Below are positions 45,868 through 53,566 of a stretch of DNA of 64,000 bases, piece after piece. A model generated the notes under the pieces. That model did no database searches, had not been told where the DNA came from, and saw only the letters and a list, made by a program, of their open reading frames with translations. The DNA is taken from the NCBI GenBank assembly GCA_964371615.1, contig CAYJMS010000004.1, forward strand, positions 372,001 through 436,000, written 5' to 3'. Position 1 is the stretch's first letter, and every line of letters starts with the position of its first letter. The DNA comes from SpSt-333 sp964371615. Lineage in GTDB: Bacteria > Bacteroidota > Ignavibacteria > UBA10030 > UBA8401. Both the position numbers and the translations under genes were made by a program.

Positions 45868-46284
45868 ATGCTGCCCAAGGATTATATTTTGTTGTACGAC
45901 GGGCTGTGCAGATTGTGCAACGGTGCGGTTCGTTTTATCCTGAAGCACGACAAGAGAAAAACAATGCGCTTTGCCTCCCTGCAAAGCGATTTCGCCCGCG
46001 CAATCCTGAACCGTCATCCGCAATTGAAAGAGATCGATTCATTGGTACTGCTGGAATCGGCAGATACTCCGGAAGAAATTCTCTTTGTGCAATCGGCAGG
46101 TGTATTTAAAATTGCGGAGTATCTCGGCGGCGCGTGGACCATCGGTTCTCTTTTTCGCATTTTACCAAATAGTCTTTTGGACGCGGCATACGATTTTTTG
46201 GCCCGTCATCGTCATTCACTCTTCGGGAGGTACGATGCCTGTCCGATCCCCTCTCCCGAAACACGATCACGATTCTTAGGATGA
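45868..46284 (+). CDS. DCC-family thiol-disulfide oxidoreductase-like protein (DUF393)
   Basis: 138 residues. The DCC signature DGLCRLCNGAVRFILKHDKRKTMRFASLQS is complete with its CxxC. The rest (LVLLESADTPEEILFVQSAGVFKIAEYLGG, and a C-terminal LDAAYDFLARHRHSLFGRYDACPIP) is typical for the family. A redox role is predicted, not shown. It starts 10 bases after the hydrolase stop. Confidence 0.88.
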   Translation: MLPKDYILLYDGLCRLCNGAVRFILKHDKRKTMRFASLQSDFARAILNRHPQLKEIDSLVLLESADTPEEILFVQSAGVFKIAEYLGGAWTIGSLFRILPNSLLDAAYDFLARHRHSLFGRYDACPIPSPETRSRFLG

Positions 46285-46287
46285 ACA

Positions 46288-46746
46288 ATGACTATTGTTC
46301 GAACAATCATCGCTATAATATTTCTCAGCTCAATCTCCTTTGCACAGCATCCTGTCGATACAGCAGGGATTCAAAAGAGCGTGCTCGCCGTTATGGACCG
46401 TCAGGTGGCGGGATGGAACAGCGGTTCCATAGAGAAGTTTATGGATGGTTATGAGCGGTCCGATTCACTCCGATTCGCTTCCGGAGGCTCGGTCACGTAC
46501 GGCTGGAATACCATGCTGGAGCGGTACCGCAGAAGTTATTCCTCCGCGGAAAAGATGGGAACGCTCAAGTTTACGGGCATCGCCGTCACGGTCCTGTCAC
46601 CTGCCGCAGCGCTGGTTTTCGGAACGTGGACGCTGCACCGGATACATGATACGCCGACCGGATTGTTCACTTTGGTATTCCGGAAGAGCGAAAAGGGCTG
46701 GCGGATCGTCCACGACCATACGTCCGCTGCGGAAGAAAAAAAGTAA
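46288..46746 (+). CDS. secreted SnoaL/DUF4440-like protein
   Basis: 152 residues. Signal peptide (MTIVRTIIAIIFLSSISFAQ), then one NTF2-like domain (VLAVMDRQVAGWNSGSIEKFMDGYERSDSLRF, FGTWTLHRIHDTPTGLFTLVFRKSEKGWRIVHDHTSAAE). Such domains may bind small ligands or act as isomerase-like folds; no function is assigned. It starts 3 bases after the DCC stop with AGGA before it, so these three genes look like one operon. Confidence 0.78.
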   Translation: MTIVRTIIAIIFLSSISFAQHPVDTAGIQKSVLAVMDRQVAGWNSGSIEKFMDGYERSDSLRFASGGSVTYGWNTMLERYRRSYSSAEKMGTLKFTGIAVTVLSPAAALVFGTWTLHRIHDTPTGLFTLVFRKSEKGWRIVHDHTSAAEEKK

Positions 46747-46777
46747 ATTCCTGTTTCCGCTCCTCTCCGAAATTTTG

Positions 46778-46785
46778 TATCTTTG
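46778..46785 (+). promoter_or_regulatory. Bacteroidota-type -7 element, near-leaderless
   Basis: TATCTTTG matches TAnnTTTG. It lies only 4 bases before the ATG of the kinase-like gene, which has no Shine-Dalgarno, so the transcript could be leaderless. Confidence 0.4.
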
Positions 46786-46788
46786 CAC

Positions 46789-48906
46789 ATGGAATTTCTT
46801 GTCGGCCTTCTTGTATTTGGTACGTTATACGGATTTTCAGCGTTCTTCCTGAAACGCCGGTATTCCGATCGACTCCTGTCCGAGCAAAACCGATCTTCCT
46901 CGCTGGAAATCAGCGAATCACAACTGAAACAAAAAAATCAGCATCTCTCCGAGGAACTGACCGAGAAAATTCGCGAAGCCGAACGGCTGAAAGGGGAATG
47001 CGAATCGCTCTCCCTGGAACTGTCGCAGCATGTTGCAGCAGGACAGGAAGCCCGATCGATCCTCGACTCCCTCTCACACCAGCTCTCCAAAGAATCGACG
47101 CAGCGCGCTACAACCGAAGAACAATTGAATAAAACCAAAGAGATGGTCAACGCCGCCTCCGCACAATTGAAGATCACGGTGGAAGAACGAATGCGCGAGC
47201 TGCAGCAATTGCAATCGCAGTTGCACAACGAAAACGCCGCACGGAAACACCTGGAAGAGATCGTCTCGCAGAAAGAGGATGAACACGAGCGTCTCGTCGC
47301 TCAGCTGCATGGAACGGAAGACCAACTCCACCGCATGAAGGAGTCGTTGAATGCCACTGCAGCGGACTTGCACGCCGCCCTCGAGCGGCATGAAGCAACG
47401 ATCGGTCAATTGCGCCGCGAGATCGAACAATGGAAGAGCAAAGAAGCCGACGCACAAAAAACTATCGCCACACTGAACGGTACCGTGCTGACGCTGCAGA
47501 GCGAAGTCACCTCGCTGAACGACCAACTCTCCGCTGCCCATGCCGCGCGCTATATTGCCGAACGGGAGAAAACCACGGTTGAAAAAGAATTAGTGGAAAA
47601 AGTCGTGCAACTGGAATCGCATCTCACCGCGCTGACGGCGGAACATCAACGGGTCTCCGATTCGCTGCAGGAAGAAACCGGCATTCGCATTGCAACGGAA
47701 CATGCGCTGCAGGAGAGTAAAGAAAAATTATATGCGCTGATCCACGACCTGGAAGCGCAAGTCGCTTCGCGCAATACCACCATTGCATCGCAGAACGACC
47801 GGTTGTATCACGCCACATCCACCGTGGATAAATTGAACAGTGCCGTACACTCTATCATTTCGCAGGTGCCGATTCCGGTCTTTGTCGTCAATGAACAGGG
47901 GATCTGTTCGTTCGTCAATGAACCTCTCCACGCGATGGTGGGATACGACACGGAGGATATCGCCGGACGTCACTTCTCGAAACTCTTCCCCGAACAGGAG
48001 CGGCAATTCTACGAAGAGCAGTGGAATTCCACCGCTGACCGGACGGAGCAATTCAAAGGGGAAACGCACATCGCCACCGTAGCCGGCGATACGATGACCG
48101 TGGAAATCAATTTCGTCTCGATTGAGACCGAAGAAGGACGTTCATTCGTCGGATGCATCGCCGACAAAACCCATGAACGGGAAGCGGCGCATCATTACTC
48201 CTCCGCCAAAAAACGGGAAGAAGAACTGCGGCAGCTGAAATCGCGCTTCATTTCCATGGTCACCGATCATTTGCGCGCTGCGCTGGTGACCGTTGCCACC
48301 AACACGGAACTGCTCGAACGGTTCCTCTTTAAATGGCCCGATGAGAAGCGATATAAGGCATTTTTCCGCATCAACGAATCGCTGAAGCAGATGCTCGACC
48401 TGCTGCGCAACGTCGAAACATCCACGGCTTCCACCGTTAATTTCATGCAGACGATCAAACCGCTCGACCTTGAAGCGATCGCACAGTCGGTCATGAAAGA
48501 AGTCACGACGGATCTCGACGCACAGCAACGGTTTATTCTTTCGGAGCAGGGAAACATCTCTTTTGTGCCGCTGGATGAACGGATCGTCCGGACGGTGCTG
48601 TACCACACCCTTTCGAATGCGTATCTCTTTTCCCCCGGAGCGGAAGAGGTGAAAATGCACATCGACCGGAACAACGGCGAAGTACGGTTCGTCATTACCG
48701 ATCACGGCATCGGCATACCGGCCGCAGAACAGCACCTGCTCTTCAGTTCTTTCTTCCGTGGCTCCAATGTCGGAAACGTTCACGGAACGGGATTGGGGCT
48801 GACCATCGTCCAACAATACGTTCATCTGGCAGGCGGATCGATCTCCGTCGAGAGCGAGGTGAACAAAGGAACAAAGGTCACCATCACACTGCCGGTACGG
48901 GACTAA
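46789..48906 (+). CDS. coiled-coil PAS kinase-like protein with replaced phospho-acceptor His
   Basis: 705 residues from the ATG at 46789 (a TTG two codons upstream is possible). One N-terminal membrane helix (about 2-20), a very long coiled coil about 30-350 (heptads, no breaks), a PAS domain about 352-462 (IPVFVVNEQGICSFVNEPLHAMVGYDTEDIAGRHFSKLF), then a HisKA-like helix pair and an HATPase domain (G1 TDHGIGIP, G2 HGTGLGLTIV). The expected SHELR motif is TDHLR: D493 sits where His is usual, and H494 is one position off. It may sense through the coil and act as a pseudokinase or use a shifted His. Confidence 0.88.
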   Translation: MEFLVGLLVFGTLYGFSAFFLKRRYSDRLLSEQNRSSSLEISESQLKQKNQHLSEELTEKIREAERLKGECESLSLELSQHVAAGQEARSILDSLSHQLSKESTQRATTEEQLNKTKEMVNAASAQLKITVEERMRELQQLQSQLHNENAARKHLEEIVSQKEDEHERLVAQLHGTEDQLHRMKESLNATAADLHAALERHEATIGQLRREIEQWKSKEADAQKTIATLNGTVLTLQSEVTSLNDQLSAAHAARYIAEREKTTVEKELVEKVVQLESHLTALTAEHQRVSDSLQEETGIRIATEHALQESKEKLYALIHDLEAQVASRNTTIASQNDRLYHATSTVDKLNSAVHSIISQVPIPVFVVNEQGICSFVNEPLHAMVGYDTEDIAGRHFSKLFPEQERQFYEEQWNSTADRTEQFKGETHIATVAGDTMTVEINFVSIETEEGRSFVGCIADKTHEREAAHHYSSAKKREEELRQLKSRFISMVTDHLRAALVTVATNTELLERFLFKWPDEKRYKAFFRINESLKQMLDLLRNVETSTASTVNFMQTIKPLDLEAIAQSVMKEVTTDLDAQQRFILSEQGNISFVPLDERIVRTVLYHTLSNAYLFSPGAEEVKMHIDRNNGEVRFVITDHGIGIPAAEQHLLFSSFFRGSNVGNVHGTGLGLTIVQQYVHLAGGSISVESEVNKGTKVTITLPVRD

Positions 48907-48931
48907 TTGAGAATAATGAAACAAATATATC

Positions 48932-49060
48932 GTTGCAAAATTACAAGATTGCAAGATTACGAGGCAGAATGCAGAAGACGGAATACAGAAGACAGAAGAC
49001 AGATTGCTAACTACCAATTCCCCAAAAATATTTCTCAATGACCAATGACTAATAACCAGT
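48932..49060. repeat. low-complexity word module (reverse orientation)
   Basis: The 359-base gap to the next gene holds phrases such as CAAGATTGCAAGATTACGAG, CAGAAGACGGAATACAGAAG, ACCAATTCCCC and AATGACCAATGACTAA. Reverse-complemented, these match the words at 63420-63620. Further right are CCTGCC-type palindrome remnants, TGTGTCTCTGTGG-like words and the REP at 49142. No gene is seen in the gap. Confidence 0.7.
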
Positions 49061-49141
49061 GACCGATATTTTTCTCCCTGCCTACCGGCAGGCAGGTGTG
49101 TCCTCTGTGTCTCTGTGGTGATTCTTTTGTTTTTTCCTTTT

Positions 49142-49165
49142 GGACGGTCTTGCGACCGTCCCTAC
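49142..49165. repeat. dispersed REP palindrome of the RAYT family
   Basis: GGACGGTC-TTGC-GACCGTCC followed by CTAC (GTAG on the minus strand). It is the same hairpin as at 27941-27965, about 21 kb from the RAYT gene. Confidence 0.85.
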
Positions 49166-49265
49166 ATTTAATTTGGTGTCTTTGTGACTTGGTGGTAAAT
49201 TTTTTTGTGATTTTGCGGCAGATTTTGTTTCCACCCCACCATACAGTTCAATTTCACCGATAATT

Positions 49266-49970
49266 ATGCGCATAGAACTTGACGATACGATGTTTCCTCC
49301 GTTCGAAGGATTTCCGAAAAAGGGATTGGATTTTCTCCGGCGTTTGAAGAGGAACAATAACCGCGATTGGTTTACACTCCATAAATCGGAATATGAAGAT
49401 CTCGTCAAATTTCCAATGCAGTGTTACATCGCCTCTTTGAAACCGCTCTTCGCCGAATTCGCGCCGGAATTTGACCTCAATCCGAAACGATCGCTGTTCA
49501 GAATTTACCGCGACACCCGCTTCAGCACGGACAAGACGCCGTACAAGACACACTCTGCGGCACATTTCGAAACAAAGAAAAAACCGAAACTCTTCGACGG
49601 CGCCGGATACTACGTACACATCGCCCCGGGAGAAGTCTTTATCGGCGCGGGAATTTACATGCCGAACAACGATCAGTTGAAACAGATCCGTACAGCAATC
49701 GCAGAACACTCCGATGATTTTCTTGCCGTCGTAAACGATACGAAGTTCCGGAAGTTGTTCGGCGGCCTGGAAGGAGAAAAACTCTCCCGCCCGCCGAAAG
49801 GATTCGCACCGGATCATCCGTTGATCGAGCATTTGAAATTTAAACAGTTTTTTACCGGCGTTGAGTGGAAAGAAGAAACATGTTTTACCAAAGAATTTCT
49901 GAAAAAATCGATGGGCGTTTTCAAGACTATTACACCTCTTGTACGATTTCTCAATAATGCAATGGGATAG
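49266..49970 (+). CDS. DUF2461 family protein
   Basis: 234 residues. The start FPPFEGFPKKGLDFLRRLKRNNNRDWFTLHKSEYE and the later FRIYRDTRFSTDKTPYKTHSAAHF are hallmarks of DUF2461 (TIGR02453); GYYVHIAPGEVFIGAGIYMP is also typical. The biochemical function is unknown. Alone on the plus strand; no clear Shine-Dalgarno. Confidence 0.9.
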   Translation: MRIELDDTMFPPFEGFPKKGLDFLRRLKRNNNRDWFTLHKSEYEDLVKFPMQCYIASLKPLFAEFAPEFDLNPKRSLFRIYRDTRFSTDKTPYKTHSAAHFETKKKPKLFDGAGYYVHIAPGEVFIGAGIYMPNNDQLKQIRTAIAEHSDDFLAVVNDTKFRKLFGGLEGEKLSRPPKGFAPDHPLIEHLKFKQFFTGVEWKEETCFTKEFLKKSMGVFKTITPLVRFLNNAMG

Positions 49971-50032
49971 AAAAAATCAATTTGCGATCTTTTCGAGTGC
50001 TGATTCTCAAAAGTAAATTTGTAAAATATTGT

Positions 50033-50136
50033 TCATCCTGAGCAAGTGCCGCACTATTGTAGATCCTTCGACGCACCATCCAAGAAATGCCGGGTTTGCT
50101 CAGGATGACCAAGGTGCGGCACGCGTCGAAGGATGA
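50033..50136. repeat. nested palindromic repeat, TCATCCTGAGC type
   Basis: TCATCCTGAGCAA (50033) pairs with TTTGCTCAGGATGA, and GATCCTTCGACGC pairs with GCGTCGAAGGATGA (ending 50136), with GTGCCGCAC/GTGCGGCAC nested. It belongs to the same plan as the 1870 and MITE-like elements but with another stem sequence. Confidence 0.75.
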
Positions 50137-50202
50137 TTAAAACACAAGAAAAGTTTTGAGAAACGTCACTAGGAATGTTTCATGGGAATATAAAATCTAT
50201 AA

Positions 50203-50757
50203 ATGCTGTATCTTCTTTTCAATAAACCATATGCCGTTCTTTCGCAGTTCACTCCGGAAACCGGAAAACGGACTCTAAGTGAGTTCGGCTTCCCGAAGAA
50301 TGTCTATCCCGTCGGAAGGCTCGACTACGACAGCGAAGGATTGCTTCTGCTGACCGACGATAATGCGATCAAACACCGTTTGACCGATCCGAAGTTTGAA
50401 CTTCCGAAAACTTATCTCGCGCAGGTGGAGCGGATCCCATCCGAAGAATCCCTGTCCCGCCTCAAAACCGGCGTCGTTATTGAAAATGTGAAGACTAAAC
50501 CGGCAGAGATACGATTGCTGTCTGAAGAACCGCCGCTACCGCCCCGCTCCGTACCGATACGATTCCGCAAAACAGTGCCGACGGCGTGGATCGAACTGAC
50601 GATCCGTGAAGGAAGAAACAGACAGGTACGGAAAATGACCGCCGCAGTCGGGCATCCGACATTGCGACTTGTTCGCATTCGCATCGGCGCACTCGAACTT
50701 GGCTCCGTACAGCCGGGAAAGTGGAATGAAATATCCCGCACTGAAATAGTGCAATAG
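50203..50757 (+). CDS. pseudouridine synthase, RluE-like (RsuA family)
   Basis: 184 residues. Family motifs are LFNKPYAVLSQFT, the catalytic-Asp motif VGRLDYDSEGLLLLTDD, RLTDPKFELPKTYLAQV and REGRNRQVRKMTAAVGHPTLRLVRIRIG. It lacks the N-terminal S4 domain, like RluE, which modifies U2457 of 23S rRNA in E. coli. The exact target here is inferred. Confidence 0.93.
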   Translation: MLYLLFNKPYAVLSQFTPETGKRTLSEFGFPKNVYPVGRLDYDSEGLLLLTDDNAIKHRLTDPKFELPKTYLAQVERIPSEESLSRLKTGVVIENVKTKPAEIRLLSEEPPLPPRSVPIRFRKTVPTAWIELTIREGRNRQVRKMTAAVGHPTLRLVRIRIGALELGSVQPGKWNEISRTEIVQ

Positions 50758-51012
50758 ATTTGCACTCCGGTTCCAAATCCCGCTGATCACAATTCTCAAA
50801 TTCGTCACTCCGCCAATACTACGATTGTACCATCCGCTGAATTTTCTCAAATTTTAGATAGTACGTAACACAGAACATTTACAACAGTAAATGAAATTCA
50901 ACGTATGCCCGTTTGAGTGGGAGCTGCTGAAGAATAAGAGAAACTTTCCGGAGCGGAATCCGTTCGTACTGCAAGCCCACCACAAAAACAAATTTTTTAT
51001 TTAGGAGGAGTT

Positions 51013-51402
51013 ATGAAATACGCACGTTTTGCTCTTATCGCACTACTTGCTGTTTCGTTCGCGGCAGCAGGCACACCGGCGGGCACGGATAATTCGGTTG
51101 ATTGGAATAAAGCGGAACAAAATTACGTCGCCGGACTCAAATCGGGAAATCCGGGATTGCAATCCAGCGCGGCATCCCACATCAGAAAATATAATCTGAC
51201 CGGCACGGTGGAGGAGTTAAAATCGCTGTTGTGCAAGAATTGCGCCGACAATGTGAAGATGTCCGTTGCAATGACGCTGATCAGGATCGGCGGCGACGAA
51301 GGACGTAAAGCGGTGAAGAATGCATTGAAGACAGAAGAAAACGAATTGATCGCGGAATTTTACCGAACACTGTTACGCGCACCCGATACCGCGCAAAAGT
51401 AG
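51013..51402 (+). CDS. small secreted HEAT-like protein
   Basis: 129 residues with a signal peptide (MKYARFALIALLAVSFAAAG). The mature part is helical, with repeat-like pairs (YVAGLKSGNPGLQSSAASHIRKYNL, LKSLLCKNCADNVKMSVAMTLIRIGGDEGRKAVKNAL) resembling HEAT repeats. The CKNC motif is the only cysteine pair. It has a very strong Shine-Dalgarno (AGGAGG) and its own terminator, so it may be highly expressed. Function unknown. Confidence 0.78.
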   Translation: MKYARFALIALLAVSFAAAGTPAGTDNSVDWNKAEQNYVAGLKSGNPGLQSSAASHIRKYNLTGTVEELKSLLCKNCADNVKMSVAMTLIRIGGDEGRKAVKNALKTEENELIAEFYRTLLRAPDTAQK

Positions 51403-51426
51403 ATACCATGCAATACTCTTCCTCCT

Positions 51427-51471
51427 GCGGCAGATGGGATTGATTGGGTTCCGTCTGCCGCTCTATTTTTT
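51427..51471 (+). terminator. intrinsic terminator after the HEAT-like gene
   Basis: Stem GCGGCAGATGG / CCGTCTGCCGC with one mismatch and a 13-base loop, followed by TCTATTTTTT. It lies between convergent genes and overlaps the 3' end of the glycosyl-hydrolase gene on the other strand. Confidence 0.7.
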
Positions 51472-53175
51472 GGTCATCGATCTCGTCACGGTCCGATTCC
51501 CAGCACGAAATTCATATTCAATTATCCCCGACGGAAATTCTCCTGCCGGCAGAGCGATAATATGCTCTCCCTGCTGTTTCAATCCATTCACGACAGTCGA
51601 TTCCATTCCCGATTCCGTATGAAATAGTCTGACCGTTACCGTATCCTGCTGCGGAAGCGAGAAAGCGAGAAATGCGGTGTGTGTAAATGGTTCCGGATAA
51701 TGCTGTGAGACAACGAGCGAACCGGACTGTGCGGCGTAACGAGTATGCATTGTATTAATCACTGCCTTTTCTTCCGCTGTCACACTTTCATTCCAGAGAC
51801 GGTCCAGCGCGGTTACCGAATAAAAATATCCTTCACTGCTTTTTATTGGTGTCCGATCGGTAAACGACCTCTGCGATCCGGGAAGAATGGCGAAAAGATT
51901 TTTTGCATTCCTCGTATCCACCGCGGAAAATCGGGATCGATATATCGCATAGCGGTACGGCCTTTCCGTATCCCGTGGATCGGGATTCCACTGAATGATT
52001 GTTCCTTCCGTACCGTTGCGCAGAACGGTAATATCGGCCGGAGGAAAAGGCGGAATAGAATCGAGCCACTGCATAGCCGGAATCAATGCAGGAGTCGGGT
52101 ACGACCGCCGTAAGTGTTCCGATATTTCCGACAAATGGCCGTACCGGAAAAATGCCGCACCTTTCATGCCGCTGTTACGCGCAACGGCAATCTGATCTGC
52201 CGTTTCCGGCCGGATATGATCGCGGTAGATTCCTAATCCGGCATAGACATGCCTTCCGTACCGTTCAGCCGACCAATCGTAAACCAGAAGATAAAAATCA
52301 GGATCGTACGGATCGGACTGATCACCAAGAGACCAGTAGATTTGCGGGACGATATAATCGTGGATTCCATTCCGGAGCCACAATCTTGAATCCTGATAGA
52401 CTCCGGAGAATCCGTTGAACGACGAATGACCGCCGTTGAATTTCCTGTAGATACCTATCGGAGCGGAACCGACTTTGATCCACGGAGCAATCGATTTGAC
52501 GCTGTGGTAACTTTGTTCAACAAAGGAGGTGATGTTGTTCCTTCTCCACTCATCCCGCTCCTCGCCGCCGCTCCACTGGCGGTAACTATTCCGGTCGTCG
52601 AAGCGTTCGTCGGGATAACGAATGAAATCAAAATGAATGCCGTCGATATCGTAACTCTCCGCCAGTTCACGGACAAGACGGACGGTGTACTCGCGTGCAT
52701 CGGGAATTCCCAGATCGATCCACCATTCTCCTTCCACCTGCTGCACCCAATCGCGATGTTTCTGCAGCAGATGCTTCGGATCTTTCGGAGGAGTATCCAG
52801 ACCCCACACCTTGGCGACATTAAACCACGCATGCAGTTCCAATCCTCTCTTGTGCGCTTCGTTGATCGCAAACCGGAGCGGATCCCAGCCGGGATCTTTT
52901 CCGGTTGTACCGGTGAGATGACTTGCCCACGGTTCTATCTCCGATCGATAGTAGGTATTGCCGCGCGGGCGGACCTGGAAAAAGACCGTATTTAAATTAT
53001 ATCCCTTAACGGCGTCAAGAATTTCAATCAGAGAGCGCTGCTGCTCCTCTGTATTCGTCGAGTTCGGCCAATCGCCGCTGGCGGTGGAAATCCATACCGC
53101 GCGTGTTTCGTGCTTGGGGTATTGGGGGTACAGAGTCGAGACTGCGATTATAAAAAATATGGTAATTTTTTTCAT
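51463..53175 (-). CDS. family-10-like glycosyl hydrolase (DUF187/GHL10)
   Basis: 570 residues with a signal peptide (MKKITIFFIIAVSTLYPQ). GHL10 TIM-barrel from about 20 (ETRAVWISTASGDWP, VFFQVRPRGNTYYRSEIEPW, HAWFNVAKVW, YDIDGIHFDFIRYPDERF, VGSAPIGIYRKF, YIVPQIYWS). A fibronectin-III-like region at about 385-470 (PPADITVLRNGTEGTIIQWNPDPRDTERPYRYAIYRS) and a C-terminal beta domain (about 480-570) like a secretion/sorting domain follow. It probably hydrolyses a cell-surface or environmental polysaccharide; the substrate is unknown. Confidence 0.9.
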   Translation of the reverse strand: MKKITIFFIIAVSTLYPQYPKHETRAVWISTASGDWPNSTNTEEQQRSLIEILDAVKGYNLNTVFFQVRPRGNTYYRSEIEPWASHLTGTTGKDPGWDPLRFAINEAHKRGLELHAWFNVAKVWGLDTPPKDPKHLLQKHRDWVQQVEGEWWIDLGIPDAREYTVRLVRELAESYDIDGIHFDFIRYPDERFDDRNSYRQWSGGEERDEWRRNNITSFVEQSYHSVKSIAPWIKVGSAPIGIYRKFNGGHSSFNGFSGVYQDSRLWLRNGIHDYIVPQIYWSLGDQSDPYDPDFYLLVYDWSAERYGRHVYAGLGIYRDHIRPETADQIAVARNSGMKGAAFFRYGHLSEISEHLRRSYPTPALIPAMQWLDSIPPFPPADITVLRNGTEGTIIQWNPDPRDTERPYRYAIYRSRFSAVDTRNAKNLFAILPGSQRSFTDRTPIKSSEGYFYSVTALDRLWNESVTAEEKAVINTMHTRYAAQSGSLVVSQHYPEPFTHTAFLAFSLPQQDTVTVRLFHTESGMESTVVNGLKQQGEHIIALPAGEFPSGIIEYEFRAGNRTVTRSMTKK

Positions 53176-53177
53176 TT

Positions 53178-53238
53178 TTGGCTAAAGCCAATAAAAAAAT
53201 TTTGAATCTCGATTGCCATGTCCTGAAGGGCATGGCAA
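53178..53238. repeat. two short palindromes upstream of the hydrolase gene
   Basis: TTGGCT-AA-AGCCAA (53178-53191) sits directly before the start codon on the minus strand, where a Shine-Dalgarno would be expected. TTGCCATG...CATGGCAA follows at 53213-53238. They may be REP-like repeats; the first could affect translation start. Confidence 0.55.
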
Positions 53239-53303
53239 TTGACTAATTGAATTTATAAAAAAAATTTAAACAGATTTTTATCCGCCACGCAGGTTGAATT
53301 GTA

Positions 53304-53457
53304 CTAAAGCCCATCTTAAAAATACGAAAACAATGTCATGCCGAGCGCCCGCCTGAACGACGTTGTCGGGCAGGTAGCCGAGGCATGACATTGCTCGAAT
53401 TGTCACCCCTCGTCTTCGCTCGGGGTGACAGCCTTTAGTTTTTGAGATTGGTCCTAG
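53304..53457. repeat. MITE-like palindromic element, copy 4
   Basis: Arms GTCATGCC/GGCATGAC (53335-53389) and GTCACCCC/GGGGTGAC (53402-53429). The first loop holds the same CCCGCCTGAACGACGTTGTC-type insertion as copy 2; the second loop is the simple form of copy 1. Outer AT-rich flanks CATCTTAAAAATACGAAAAC and TTTTTGAGATTGGTCCTA form terminal inverted repeats. Confidence 0.8.
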
Positions 53458-53566
53458 GAAAATATTTTTTCGCAAATTGATAAAAGGTTATTGAATCATG
53501 CTTTTACCGGCAGATGGTTTCAAACCGCAAAGTCGAATCCGACAAGTAAAATGTAAAAAACGCCGG

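Noticed and set aside
48142..49038. 298-codon minus-strand frame opposite the kinase-like gene
   Set aside because: Antisense to the HATPase part, running into low-complexity DNA.
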